14,234 nucleotides of DNA from JALYIM01 sp040003205 (GCA_040003205.1 JBDUDA010000047.1:1-14234), one strand, 5' to 3'; shown: positions 6,311 through 14,091, counted from the stretch's first letter. Numbers and translations: made by a program. The notes: generated by a model not told the origin, from the letters alone.

Positions 6311-8936
6311 ATGGCAGACGATCAGAATCCAGAACTACCGTTAACACCGCCTCCGCCGGGCGAGGGCGGAAACCCCGGCGCGCTCAATATTCAACCCGTA
6401 AATATCGAAGAGGAGATGCGCCGGTCGTATCTCGACTATTCGATGTCGGTCATCATTGGGCGTGCGCTGCCCGACGTACGTGACGGATTGAAGCCCGTCC
6501 ATCGCCGCATTCTCTACACCATGCAGCAGATGGGCCTGGCCCACAACCGGTCTACTCGTAAGTGCGCCAGGATCGTCGGAGAAGTGATGGGCAAGTACCA
6601 TCCGCACGGTAACCTTGCGGTTTACGATGCCCTCGTCCGTCTGGCGCAGCCGTTCGCCATGCGCTATCCCCTTGTGGACGGGCAAGGCAACTTCGGCTCC
6701 GTGGATGGAGATCCGCCGGCGGCCGATCGTTACACCGAAGCCAAGCTGACGCGCGTGTCGAGTGCGTTGCTGGAAGACTTAGATAAAGAGACCGTGGATT
6801 TTCGTCCTAACTACGACGGAAATGAAATCGAGCCTGATGTTTTGCCAACTAGAATTCCGAATCTGCTGGTGAATGGATCGAACGGCATCGCAGTCGGAAT
6901 GGCTACCAACATCCCTCCTCACAACCTGACGGAAATCGTTGACGCGACCATCACACTCGTTGGAAATCCGAACGCGCAGCTTCCTGAGATTTTAAAGATC
7001 GTTAAGGGACCCGACTTCCCTACGGCGGGAATTATCCACGGCAAAGCAGGAATCTTCGAAGCTTACCGCACTGGTCGCGGACGCTTCATGATGCGCGCCA
7101 AGGCCGGCATTGAAAGTTTCAACAAAGACCGGGAGGCGATTGTCGTTACCGAGATCCCATACCAGGTCAACAAGTCGCGCCTGATCGAGCGCATCGCGCA
7201 ACTCGTGAACGACAAGATCGTGGACGACATCTCCGACATTCGCGACGAAAGTGATCGCGACGGCATGCGCATTGTGATCGAGCTCAAGCGCGGCGCTGAA
7301 CCTCAGATCGTGCTTAATCAATTGTTCAAGCACACCTCCATGCAGGAGGGTTTCAGCATGATCTTCCTGGCAGTGGTCAATGGACAGCCCAAGGAGATGG
7401 GCCTCATTCAGGCATTGCAGCATTTCATCGCTCATCGCGTGGACGTTGTCCGCCGCCGCACTGCGTTCCTGCTAGCCAAAGCCAAAGACCGCGAGCACAT
7501 TCTCGAGGGTTACCTCATCGCACTCGATCACCTCGACAATGTGATTACGATTATCCGCGGAAGTGCCAATCGCTCCGAGGCGCGCGACAATTTGATCGCC
7601 TACTTCGCCGGGAAAAAGATAGACATCAACACCAGCGGCAAGGCGCCGAAGCTTAGTCCAGAGAAGCCGTTCACTGCGATTCAGGCCGACGCCATTCTCG
7701 AATTGCAATTGCATCGCCTGACTCGTCTGTCCATTGATGAAATCACCAAGGAATTGAAGCTTACGCGCGAAAACATCGCCGAGTTCGAGTCAATTCTAGG
7801 TTCAGAAAAGAAGCTGCGCGCAGTCATCATCAAAGAGCTCGAAGAAGTCAGAAAGCTTTACGGAGACGAGCGTCGCACGGTCATAGAAGACGAAGCCGCC
7901 GAGATCAGCCTGGAAGACCTGATCGCGGACGAGCCCATGGCCGTCACCGTCAGCCACACCGGCTATCTCAAGCGTACGGCGATCTCTACTTACCGCAACC
8001 AGCGCCGCGGAGGCACTGGACGAATGGGCATGAAGACGCGCGATGAAGATTTCGTCGAGCATCTTTTCATTGCGTCCACGCACGCTTACATTCTGATCTT
8101 CACCAACCGCGGCCGCGTTTACTGGCTTAAGGTCTACGAGATTCCGGACGTGGGCGCTGCGGGCAAAGGCAAGCACGTCGGCAATCTTGTCGGCCTGCAA
8201 CCCGGCGAGACGGTTCGCACCATGCTGGGTGTCCGCAAGCTGGAAGAAGAGAATCGCTACATCTTCTTTGCCACCCGCAACGGCACCGTCAAAAAGACCG
8301 AGTTGAAAGATTTTTCACACGTGCGCTCGATGGGAATCATTGCCATCAGCATTGACGAGGGCGATGAACTGGTAGCCGCCCGCGTCACCGACGGACAGGA
8401 GATTGTTTTCCTGGCCTCGCGGACAAGCCATCCGCTTCGACGAAAACGACGTTCGCTCCATGGGCCGCAATGCCACAGGAGTTCGCGGCATGAAGCTCGA
8501 CAAGGGCGACTACATCGTCGGGATGGCCACCACCATCAAGCCCGGCGTCAAAAAAGACAAAGTCGAAGGCGAAGTGGAAGATGTAGCCAAAAAAGGATCG
8601 CTCATCCTCTCCGTGACCGAAAATGGATACGGCAAGCGCACCGCGGCGGAAGAATACCGTCTCCAGAATCGCGGCGGATCGGGGGTGATCAACGTCAAGA
8701 CGACAGAACGCAACGGCAAAGTGGTCGGAATCTCGCAGGTAGCGGACGACTCCGAAGTCATGCTGATCAGCCAGTACGGCAAGATCATCCGTATCGAATC
8801 GAAATTCATCCGCGAATCAGGACGCTCGGCTCAGGGTGTAAGGCTGCTAAACATCGAAGCCGGAGACCGAGTAGCCGCAGCAGTGGTAATTCCTCCTGGG
8901 GAAGAGCCGGTGATTGGCGGAGGGCTGATTCAGTAG
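6311..8936 (+). CDS. gyrA: DNA gyrase subunit A, reading frame broken near 8417-8423
   Basis: GyrA is the DNA-cleaving subunit of gyrase, which introduces negative supercoils. After a Pro-rich leader of about 30 residues comes NIEEEMRRSYLDYSMSVIIGRALPDVRDGLKPVHRR. GKYHPHG follows, then the catalytic Tyr141 in RYTEAK, DGNEIEPDVLPTRIPNLL and the GyrA box QRRGGTG (564-570) of the supercoiling C-terminal domain. The frame that starts at 6311 stops making sense after IVFLAS (residue 703). The sequence GQAIRFDENDVRSMGRNATGVRGMKL continues in another frame from 8421 to the TAG at 8936. The expected SRDGQ would need five more bases (SRG two). Either a real frameshift or a sequencing or assembly error is possible. 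Repaired length would be about 875 residues, normal for GyrA. The residues matching E. coli D82 and S83 are N101 and L102. Confidence 0.93.
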
Positions 8937-8953
8937 CGGCAGGTGAATGCTTG

Positions 8954-10201
8954 TTGAAGTTCAACCCATTCCGTCCGAACGAAATCGTGCATCCGGGAAT
9001 GTTTGCCGGTAGGTACCAGGAATTGCTTGCTTTGGAGAAGGGGCTATTTCAAACAAAGCACGGCAACCCTACGCACTTCCTAATAGATGGCGAGCGTGGG
9101 ATTGGTAAGTCTTCGCTTCTTTTGAATCTTGCGTGGACATCTACGGGCGAGGTAAGCGCCCTCGAAGAATCGCAGCGGTTCAATTTCATAACGGTGAGTG
9201 TCTGTCTAGATTCCAACCATACTTACGGCGATATCGTTCGAAGTATCGCGTCCGAATTGAAAAGACAAATTTCAACTCGTGATCAGCTAAAGGAACTTGC
9301 AAAAGCGACCTGGGAGTTCGTGAAGAAGCTGGAAGTGGGCGGCGTCAAGTACAGAGACCAAGATGCGAAAGCGCTTAAGGATACGGAACTGGTTGAGGAC
9401 CTGGCTTTTGCAATCGCGGAATCCCTGAGAAATCTAGGCTCGGATGTCGATGGCGTTTTGATCCTAATCGACGAAGCAGACAAGCCCCCAGCATCCGCCA
9501 ACCTCGGGGCATTTGTGAAGTTACTCACTGAGAGGCTTAAATTACGTGGCTGTGATCGGGTATGTATTGGCCTAGCTGGCTTGACAGCTGTCAGAGGAAA
9601 GCTACTCAAAAGTCACGAGTCATCTCTTCGTCTTTTCAAAGTTTTTGCTCTACAGCCCTTGTCTTCGGAAGACTGCAGCGTTGCAATTCGAAGAGGGCTG
9701 GACGCGGCAAAAGAAAAGAACGGATTCGACGTGACAATCGTCCCCGAGGCCGAGGCTAATATAGCTTTCATAACGGAAGGATACCCACATTTCATTCAAC
9801 AATTTGCATTTTGTGCATTTGATGCAGACCGCGACAATAATATCGACGACGATGATGTACTCAAGGGTTCTTACGGCGACAATGGTGCGCTGAAGCAGCT
9901 GGGGCTTAAGTATTTCCAGAAGCAGTATTTCGACCAGATCAATTCAGATGAATATCGACAGGTTCTTCGCGTTATGGCCAAGCACTTCGATGGGTGGGTA
10001 ACCAAGTCTGAGATAAGAAAGGACACAAAACACATCAAGGCCTCTACTCTTGATAATGCTTTGAGCGCGCTCAAAGCCAAAGGAATAGTACTCCCAAAGA
10101 CCGGCACAAAAGGAACCTATAAGCTCCCTTCAAGTTCGTTTGCTGTCTGGCTTAGGGCCTGCACTCAGGCTCAAGAACTGATAACATCGTCCACCGGGTA
10201 A
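8954..10201 (+). CDS. AAA/STAND-like ATP-binding protein with C-terminal winged-helix-like region, function unknown
   Basis: The 415-residue product begins MKFNPFRPNEIVHPGMFAGR, a common opening of stand-alone ATPases related to the Orc1/Cdc6 and STAND groups. Walker A is GERGIGKSS (46-54) and Walker B is VLILIDEAD (168-176). A later block, LRLFKVFALQPLSSEDCSVAIRRGL, resembles the sensor/lid part of such ATPases. The last 110 residues (DEYRQVLRVMAKHFDGWVTKSEI...STLDNALSALKAKGIV) look like a winged helix. Residues 290-301 match an EF-hand calcium loop. TTG at 8954 is preferred: AGGTG at 8941-8945 is 8 bases upstream and the conserved NPF opening follows. TTG 8951, GTG 8987 and ATG 8999 are alternatives. 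The gene starts 17 bases after gyrA but has visibly lower GC, suggesting transfer. Its biological role (defence, regulation or replication) cannot be told from sequence. Confidence 0.8.
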   Translation: MKFNPFRPNEIVHPGMFAGRYQELLALEKGLFQTKHGNPTHFLIDGERGIGKSSLLLNLAWTSTGEVSALEESQRFNFITVSVCLDSNHTYGDIVRSIASELKRQISTRDQLKELAKATWEFVKKLEVGGVKYRDQDAKALKDTELVEDLAFAIAESLRNLGSDVDGVLILIDEADKPPASANLGAFVKLLTERLKLRGCDRVCIGLAGLTAVRGKLLKSHESSLRLFKVFALQPLSSEDCSVAIRRGLDAAKEKNGFDVTIVPEAEANIAFITEGYPHFIQQFAFCAFDADRDNNIDDDDVLKGSYGDNGALKQLGLKYFQKQYFDQINSDEYRQVLRVMAKHFDGWVTKSEIRKDTKHIKASTLDNALSALKAKGIVLPKTGTKGTYKLPSSSFAVWLRACTQAQELITSSTG

Positions 10202-10298
10202 TTACACAGACTAGTTTCGCAACACGCCCCACGTCCAATCCAAACTCCTGCCCGCCTCCGTACTGCTCATGAGTTCAATATCTCCTTGGAGGCTCTAG

Positions 10299-11093
10299 AT
10301 GCGGAAAATATTTGCACGGCCCATGCTGGCGGGAGTTGCGCTTTTGGCGCTCACACTCGGCGCTTTTGCTCAAAGCAGTCCCACGCTGAAAGTCAACCAG
10401 ACCGAAGGTTTCGCGGAAGGCAAGTCGCTGGCTTTTACTTATCAACAACAGTTTTACTGCACCCACGAGGCTTTCGCTGACCTCAACCACAATGGAAAGG
10501 TCGCAGCCGTAGATCCCCAGGAATTTCAACGCCCCATTTGCGCCGTAGGAATCAACCCCACCATAGATCCAACGGGAGCCCCAGTCTCTACCACCGACAA
10601 GCTGTGGGTGTTGGTGCCATTTTTCGAGACCAATCCTGCCGAGCAGGCATTCACACCGCAACTCGGCGCGACTCTGAAACAGCTATTTGGAATCGTGCCC
10701 GACGCATTCAAGATTCACCCCGGAGTAGCAGTTCAGTGTCCAGAACCCGGGCGTCCGGAAACCGCTCATAAAGGCATGGCCGGAACCTGCACAATGCACA
10801 CAACTCAACTTGACCTCGGACCGGTACTTGCAGCTTTGGGTAAGGTTCCGCCGAACACGCTTGTGATCACGCCTACCGTGAATCATAGCCATATCCTGGA
10901 CCATACGACCGAGCATCCTGAATGGTGGCAGGTGATTGTCGTGTTGGTAACTGATAGAAATGCTTGGCCAACCGAAGACGGGACCAAAGGGATCACGTCT
11001 TTGCCAGCCTTGCGGGCCGCACAGCAGTCTGGAAAAGCGTTGGGAGACGTTCCTTCCAACTTTTTCCTGTTCTTCAGCTCCCAACTTCAATAG
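10299..11093 (+). CDS. Secreted protein of unknown function with His-rich motif
   Basis: I do not recognise this family. The 264-residue product has a clear signal peptide: basic start MRKIFARP, hydrophobic core MLAGVALLALTLGAFA, cleavage likely after AFA-Q near residue 24. The mature part has four cysteines (in FYCTH, PICAVG, VQCPEPG and GTCTMHT) that could form two disulfides. It also has H-x-H-x3-H-x3-H at residues 196-206 (NHSHILDHTTEHP), a plausible metal site. Residues 61-72 (DLNHNGKVAAVD) fit an EF-hand-like loop. GGAGG at 10288-10292, six bases before the ATG, fixes the start well. It is probably monocistronic: the gene is preceded by a 97-base gap and followed by a strong hairpin. 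Envelope location is inferred. No enzymatic role can be assigned. Confidence 0.88.
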   Translation: MRKIFARPMLAGVALLALTLGAFAQSSPTLKVNQTEGFAEGKSLAFTYQQQFYCTHEAFADLNHNGKVAAVDPQEFQRPICAVGINPTIDPTGAPVSTTDKLWVLVPFFETNPAEQAFTPQLGATLKQLFGIVPDAFKIHPGVAVQCPEPGRPETAHKGMAGTCTMHTTQLDLGPVLAALGKVPPNTLVITPTVNHSHILDHTTEHPEWWQVIVVLVTDRNAWPTEDGTKGITSLPALRAAQQSGKALGDVPSNFFLFFSSQLQ

Positions 11094-11112
11094 CTGGTTC
11101 AGAGTTAGCTGG

Positions 11113-11149
11113 CGAAATGGGCGCGGGTTTCATCCCCCGCGCCATTTCG
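11113..11149 (+). terminator. Strong hairpin after the secreted-protein gene
   Basis: CGAAATGGGCGCGGG pairs with CCCGCGCCATTTCG, giving a stem of about 14 pairs with one bulged G and a loop of about 8 bases. It starts 19 bases after the stop. The following TTGCTCATTT is only partly T-rich, so termination is likely but not a textbook case. Confidence 0.6.
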
Positions 11150-11447
11150 TTGCTCATTTACCGGCCGAAACTCTTCTGTAAGTGAAAATCTTTACGCTAC
11201 AGATTGATCGCGACTCGAAGTACAGTTTCCGCAGGATTGTGGAATAGCAGAGCAGGGAATACTTTAGCGACAGTTGCCCACAAATTTTCCCACCTTCCGA
11301 GCAGAAGCCAGATAAAGAAATCAGGCTTCTGCTTCTCGCCTTTTAGGGAATTTTAATGTCCCTTATGAGCGGCTCGCTAAATATCTGCCAACGGTTAGGC
11401 GAGTTTCTGCATCTTCATACCTGCGATATCAATGTCCTGGAGGATTC
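11150..11447. other. Non-coding leader region before the YtxH-like gene
   Basis: No gene is supported here. The main structure is a perfect 9-bp inverted repeat, GCAGAAGCC (11301-11309) and GGCTTCTGC (11324-11332), with a 14-base loop, extendable by an A-T pair. It is followed by TTCTCGCCTTTTAGG, so it could be a weak terminator or a 5' regulatory hairpin. No convincing -35/-10 pair was found. Confidence 0.4.
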
Positions 11448-11825
11448 ATGAAATTCAAAAAAGAGAACGTATTGGTTGATGTGTTGCTCGGCGCTGGATT
11501 GTCCCTGCTCGAATCGCTCAAGGGCGGCGCGTCCAACAAAACTGAAGAATTTAAGAGCAAAGCCCAAGACACATATGACATGGCTTCTGACCGCGTCAGC
11601 CGCGCAGCTGACATCATTCGCGGCGAAGATCATCCTGGTCTGGGCAGCGCGGCCGCAGTTCTGATCGGTGTGGCAATAGGAGTTGGCGTTGGCCTGCTGT
11701 TAGCTCCGGCCAGCGGCGAAGAAACTCGCAGCAACCTCGCCGACAAGGTACAAGATCTCAGCGAGAAAGTACGTGACCGGTTCTCCCGTGAGGCGGAGTC
11801 CGCTACCGGAACCTACGGAGCGTAA
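11448..11825 (+). CDS. YtxH-like small membrane-associated protein
   Basis: The 125-residue product resembles YtxH-domain proteins, which are short, often stress-linked and anchored by one glycine-rich membrane helix. The segment SAAAVLIGVAIGVGVGLLLAPASGEETR (about 67-94) contains the family hallmark G-x-L-L-A-P-x-S-G-x-E-T-R. A charged helix follows (LADKVQDLSEKVRDRF). The N-terminal 60 residues (FKSKAQDTYDMASDRVSRAADII) look amphipathic or coiled-coil-like. A near-ideal Shine-Dalgarno GGAGG (11439-11443) lies four bases before the ATG. The gene stands alone between two hairpins. A general stress role is known for some relatives only. Nothing in the sequence shows it here. Confidence 0.82.
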   Translation: MKFKKENVLVDVLLGAGLSLLESLKGGASNKTEEFKSKAQDTYDMASDRVSRAADIIRGEDHPGLGSAAAVLIGVAIGVGVGLLLAPASGEETRSNLADKVQDLSEKVRDRFSREAESATGTYGA

Positions 11826-11859
11826 GCTTCGGACAGTTCTGAGAATTCACCTCCCCATG

Positions 11860-11896
11860 GGCACGCCCGCCGCATCTTCGGGTGCAGGGGCGTGCC
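11860..11896 (+). terminator. Hairpin with UUCG tetraloop after the YtxH-like gene
   Basis: The outer stem is GGCACGCCC paired with GGGCGTGCC (11860-11868, 11888-11896). The inner stem GCATC/GGTGC (one T-G wobble) closes a TTCG loop at 11877-11880, the exceptionally stable UUCG tetraloop closed by C-G. GTTTCGGGG follows, without a true T-tract. It is likely a terminator or an RNA-stabilising 3' end. Confidence 0.6.
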
Positions 11897-11953
11897 GTTT
11901 CGGGGCTTCCGCCGCGTTCATCAGGAAGCTAGCGGTTGTGGTAAACCTGTAGT

Positions 11954-12718
11954 TTGACTCTAGCCCACACCATTTTTCTGTTTACAGCAGGTATATTAGG
12001 CGGCGCTTTGAATGCCGTCGCCGGTGGAGGCGGCTTCATCGCATTCCCTGCCCTGGTTTTTGTCGGCGTTCCACAAGTGCCGGCCAACGCGACTAACACC
12101 GTTGCCCTCTGGACTGGACTGACCGCCAGCGGTGGCGCTTACCGAAAACAGTTTGATGTACCCGTAAAAGTTCTCGTGCCTCTGCTGATCGCGGGAGTTA
12201 TGGGCGGAGTTTTAGGTGCCCTGCTGCTTCTAAAGACTCCCGAGCATACCTTCGCCAAGCTGCTTCCCTGGCTGATGCTTGGGGCCACGCTACTATTCAT
12301 TTTCGGACGCATGCTGGCGGGAAAACGCACTTCCAGTGTGGGGTGGCAGGCGACCAACGCAGCCATCGTCGGGGCGTCCTTATTTGAGTTCTTTGTGGCT
12401 ATCTATGGAGGCTATTTCGGAGGTGGCCTGGGAATCGTGAATCTTGCCATGCTGGCGGCCGTCGGCATGACGGACATTCACGCAATGAATGCGCTCAAAT
12501 CCGTGCTCAGCAGCGCGATCAACGGAGTAGCGGTCATCGTATTCATTTTTTCCAAGGTCATTTTCTGGCCGCACGCGGCGGTCATGACACTAGGAGCGCT
12601 ACTCGGAGGGTATTTCGGAGCGAAATATTCGCTTCGTCTGCCACAAATTTGGATTCGCTGGTTTGTAATTTTGGTTGGAACCAGCATGACGATCTACTTC
12701 TTTACGCGGGCATATTGA
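11954..12718 (+). CDS. TauE/SafE family membrane permease
   Basis: TauE/SafE proteins are inner-membrane transporters proposed to move sulfonates, sulfite or other organic anions. The 254-residue product is almost wholly hydrophobic, with about eight membrane segments. It opens with the family motif GILGGALNAVAGGGGFIAFPALVFVGVPQVPANATNTVA (Gly-rich stretch, then P-A and ATN). The second half repeats it as GGYFGGGLGIVNLAMLAAVGMTDIHAMNALKSVLS, the usual internal duplication. The start is TTG at 11954: an in-frame TAA lies at 11942-11944 and no ATG precedes the motif. There is no clear Shine-Dalgarno. No neighbouring sulfur or taurine gene is present, so the substrate cannot be inferred. The convergent minus-strand gene follows after the repeat pair. 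Confidence 0.88.
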   Translation: MTLAHTIFLFTAGILGGALNAVAGGGGFIAFPALVFVGVPQVPANATNTVALWTGLTASGGAYRKQFDVPVKVLVPLLIAGVMGGVLGALLLLKTPEHTFAKLLPWLMLGATLLFIFGRMLAGKRTSSVGWQATNAAIVGASLFEFFVAIYGGYFGGGLGIVNLAMLAAVGMTDIHAMNALKSVLSSAINGVAVIVFIFSKVIFWPHAAVMTLGALLGGYFGAKYSLRLPQIWIRWFVILVGTSMTIYFFTRAY

Positions 12719-12731
12719 GGAAATCGGGGAA

Positions 12732-12836
12732 AGCAGGTCTTTCCACTGCGCTTCGCTCCGGTCGGGATGACAGGAAATTTAGAGAAGCTCCCTATAGGCT
12801 GTCATTCCGAGCGCAGTCGAGGAACCTGCTGTTTCT
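12732..12836. repeat. Inverted pair of the dispersed palindromic repeat between convergent genes
   Basis: A minus-oriented copy (about 12732-12772, GCTCCGGTCGGGATGACAG) and a plus-oriented copy (about 12799-12836, CTGTCATTCCGAGCGCAGTC) share the core of the repeats behind mnmE. Their outer ends, AGCAGGT/ACCTGCT, also pair. The pair lies between converging genes ending at 12718 and 12849, so it may serve as a two-way transcript end. Confidence 0.75.
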
Positions 12837-12848
12837 TTCATGATTTTC

Positions 12849-13334
12849 TCACTCCGCAGGTTGCGAAACATGTTCGTGCACAACCAGCCACTTGCCATCC
12901 TGCCACGCCAGTACAAACGTCCAGCGAAACGTCCCCATCTCCCGCTTGCCGGTTTTCATCACGGCATCTTCTTTAATGGTGGACGTGCCCCAGACATATT
13001 CCCCCGCTGGATGTATCTCTAAATCGTCATTCACAGTGAACGTGCCAGACTTGTAGCCGGCTAATTCCTTGGCAACGCCCGCCTGATACTCCTGCCAGTT
13101 TTTGTATTTCAAAGGCGCCACGTCGAAGAAAGTGTGATCTCCCTGAGCATAGAACTGGGCCTGATGGGCAGCGTCGAGCGTCCCCCAGCCGTCCCATATT
13201 TTTTGTAGGAAGGCTCTATCGGGAGGCGGGCCTCCCGCAACTTTGTTTGGTGCATGTTTGTGCGAGTGGGCAGCAACAGAAGAAAGACTTAGAGTGAAAA
13301 CGCATATCAAGATGGCTAGTGAACGTCGGTGCAT
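12849..13334 (-). CDS. Secreted SnoaL/NTF2-like domain protein
   Basis: The 161-residue minus-strand product begins MHRRSLAILICVFTLSLSSVAAHSHKHA, a typical signal peptide probably cut after VAA. The rest fits the cone-shaped NTF2/SnoaL (DUF4440-type) fold: LQKIWDGWGTLDAAHQAQFYAQGDHTFFDVAPLKYKNWQEYQAGV, then FTVNDDLEIHPAGEYVWGTSTIKE and FRWTFVLAWQDGKWLVVHEHVSQ. Domains of this type are used as small-molecule enzymes or binding pockets. The ligand is unknown here. GGAGG (on the minus strand, 13339-13343) lies four bases before the ATG and supports the start. The His-rich piece HSHKHA at the mature N-terminus could bind metal. It diverges from rplU and converges with the permease gene. Confidence 0.86.
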   Translation of the reverse strand: MHRRSLAILICVFTLSLSSVAAHSHKHAPNKVAGGPPPDRAFLQKIWDGWGTLDAAHQAQFYAQGDHTFFDVAPLKYKNWQEYQAGVAKELAGYKSGTFTVNDDLEIHPAGEYVWGTSTIKEDAVMKTGKREMGTFRWTFVLAWQDGKWLVVHEHVSQPAE

Positions 13335-13412
13335 GGGGCCTCCAGTTTAGCGACAAATTTTCGCATACGAACACGAAAAGCTCAAAGAGGCAAATCGGAT
13401 AAACGTCCCGGT

Positions 13413-13442
13413 TTGACGCTTTTCCACAGCACACGATAAAAT
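13413..13442 (+). promoter_or_regulatory. Putative sigma70-type promoter of rplU-rpmA
   Basis: TTGACG (13413-13418) and TAAAAT (13437-13442) are separated by 18 bases, each one mismatch from consensus. Transcription from near 13449 would give a leader of about 148 bases. A DnaA-box-like TTTTCCACA (13420-13428) fills part of the spacer. Confidence 0.6.
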
Positions 13443-13448
13443 GATTGA

Positions 13449-13596
13449 GTTTGCCTGTAGCCGTGGTTCCGGTCTGGAACCGCCCGCACTCGTTGCTTGA
13501 AAGCATCCGACTCGGTCAGTAGCAAATGCAGCAAATATTCAGGGTCCCGATTCGCAGTTAACCTGCGATGGGATGATTTTTTACGGAGGCATAGGT
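13449..13596 (+). promoter_or_regulatory. Structured 5' leader of rplU, possible L21-type autoregulatory leader
   Basis: The leader contains GGTTCC/GGAACC around a 5-base loop (about 13463-13479). It also contains TCGCAG/CTGCGA (13552-13568) with a TTAAC loop, followed nine bases on by a six-T run (13577-13582) just ahead of the Shine-Dalgarno. Ribosomal-protein leaders often bind their own product. I see a plausible structure but no match I can name. Confidence 0.4.
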
Positions 13597-14091
13597 ATGT
13601 ACGCGGTCATCCGCGCCGGTGGAAAGCAGTACCGGGTGGCGCCCGGAGACGTAATCCGCGTCGAGAATCAAGGCGACGGAACTGACGGCAATATTGTGTT
13701 CAGCGACATCGTTGCGATGTCCGATGGCGAGGGAAAAATCGGCCGTCCCGAGTCCGACGACAGCGTCGTCGGCCAGGTGGTCGAGCAGGGACGCGCCAAG
13801 AAAATTCTGGTCTTCCATTACAAGCGCAAAAAGCAGTACAAGAAGTTGCGCGGACATCGTCAGGGCTACACTGCCGTCCGCATCACCGAAATTGGATACA
13901 ACGGCAAGAAGTTTTCCGCCCCTGAGCTCCCGAAGAAAGAACCCAAGCCTAAGAAAGCTGCCGCGGAAGAAGTAGAAAAACCCGCAGTGCATGCGCATGC
14001 CAAGCCCGCCGCGTCCCACGCCAAGAAAAAGGCGGGAGCAAAGGCGAAGAAGGTTCCGGCGAAGAAATCAGCACCCAAGAAGAAGAAATAG
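13597..14091 (+). CDS. rplU: 50S ribosomal protein L21 with long basic C-terminal extension
   Basis: L21 is a core component of the large ribosomal subunit that contacts 23S rRNA. The product starts MYAVIRAGGKQYRVAPGDVIRVE, continues with VVGQVVEQGRAKKILVFHYKRKKQYKKLRGHRQGYTAVRITEI and is unmistakable. The ATG at 13597 is chosen because GGAGG (13585-13589) sits seven bases upstream. The earlier in-frame ATG at 13573 would place the ribosome site inside the gene. The length is 164 residues against the usual 100-105. About 60 extra residues form an Ala/Lys/Pro-rich tail with HAHAKPAAS and repeated AKKKA/PAKK motifs, like histone H1-type tails. rpmA follows 33 bases later, the standard L21-L27 operon. 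Confidence 0.97.
   Translation: MYAVIRAGGKQYRVAPGDVIRVENQGDGTDGNIVFSDIVAMSDGEGKIGRPESDDSVVGQVVEQGRAKKILVFHYKRKKQYKKLRGHRQGYTAVRITEIGYNGKKFSAPELPKKEPKPKKAAAEEVEKPAVHAHAKPAASHAKKKAGAKAKKVPAKKSAPKKKK

Noticed and set aside
6311..10201. A single 1296-residue GyrA-ATPase fusion protein
   Set aside because: The GyrA C-terminal domain is clearly encoded in another frame up to the TAG at 8936, residues 704 to about 880 of the long frame are non-homologous basic junk, and the ATPase has its own Shine-Dalgarno and conserved N-terminus.
12649..13022. Small plus-strand frames between the permease and SnoaL-like genes
   Set aside because: They run through the repeat pair or antisense to the SnoaL-like gene and have no Shine-Dalgarno or family similarity.
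13573..13596. Earlier in-frame ATG for L21
   Set aside because: It would add MIFYGGIG, which is just translated Shine-Dalgarno sequence. L21 proteins begin MYAVI, and the second ATG has ideal spacing.
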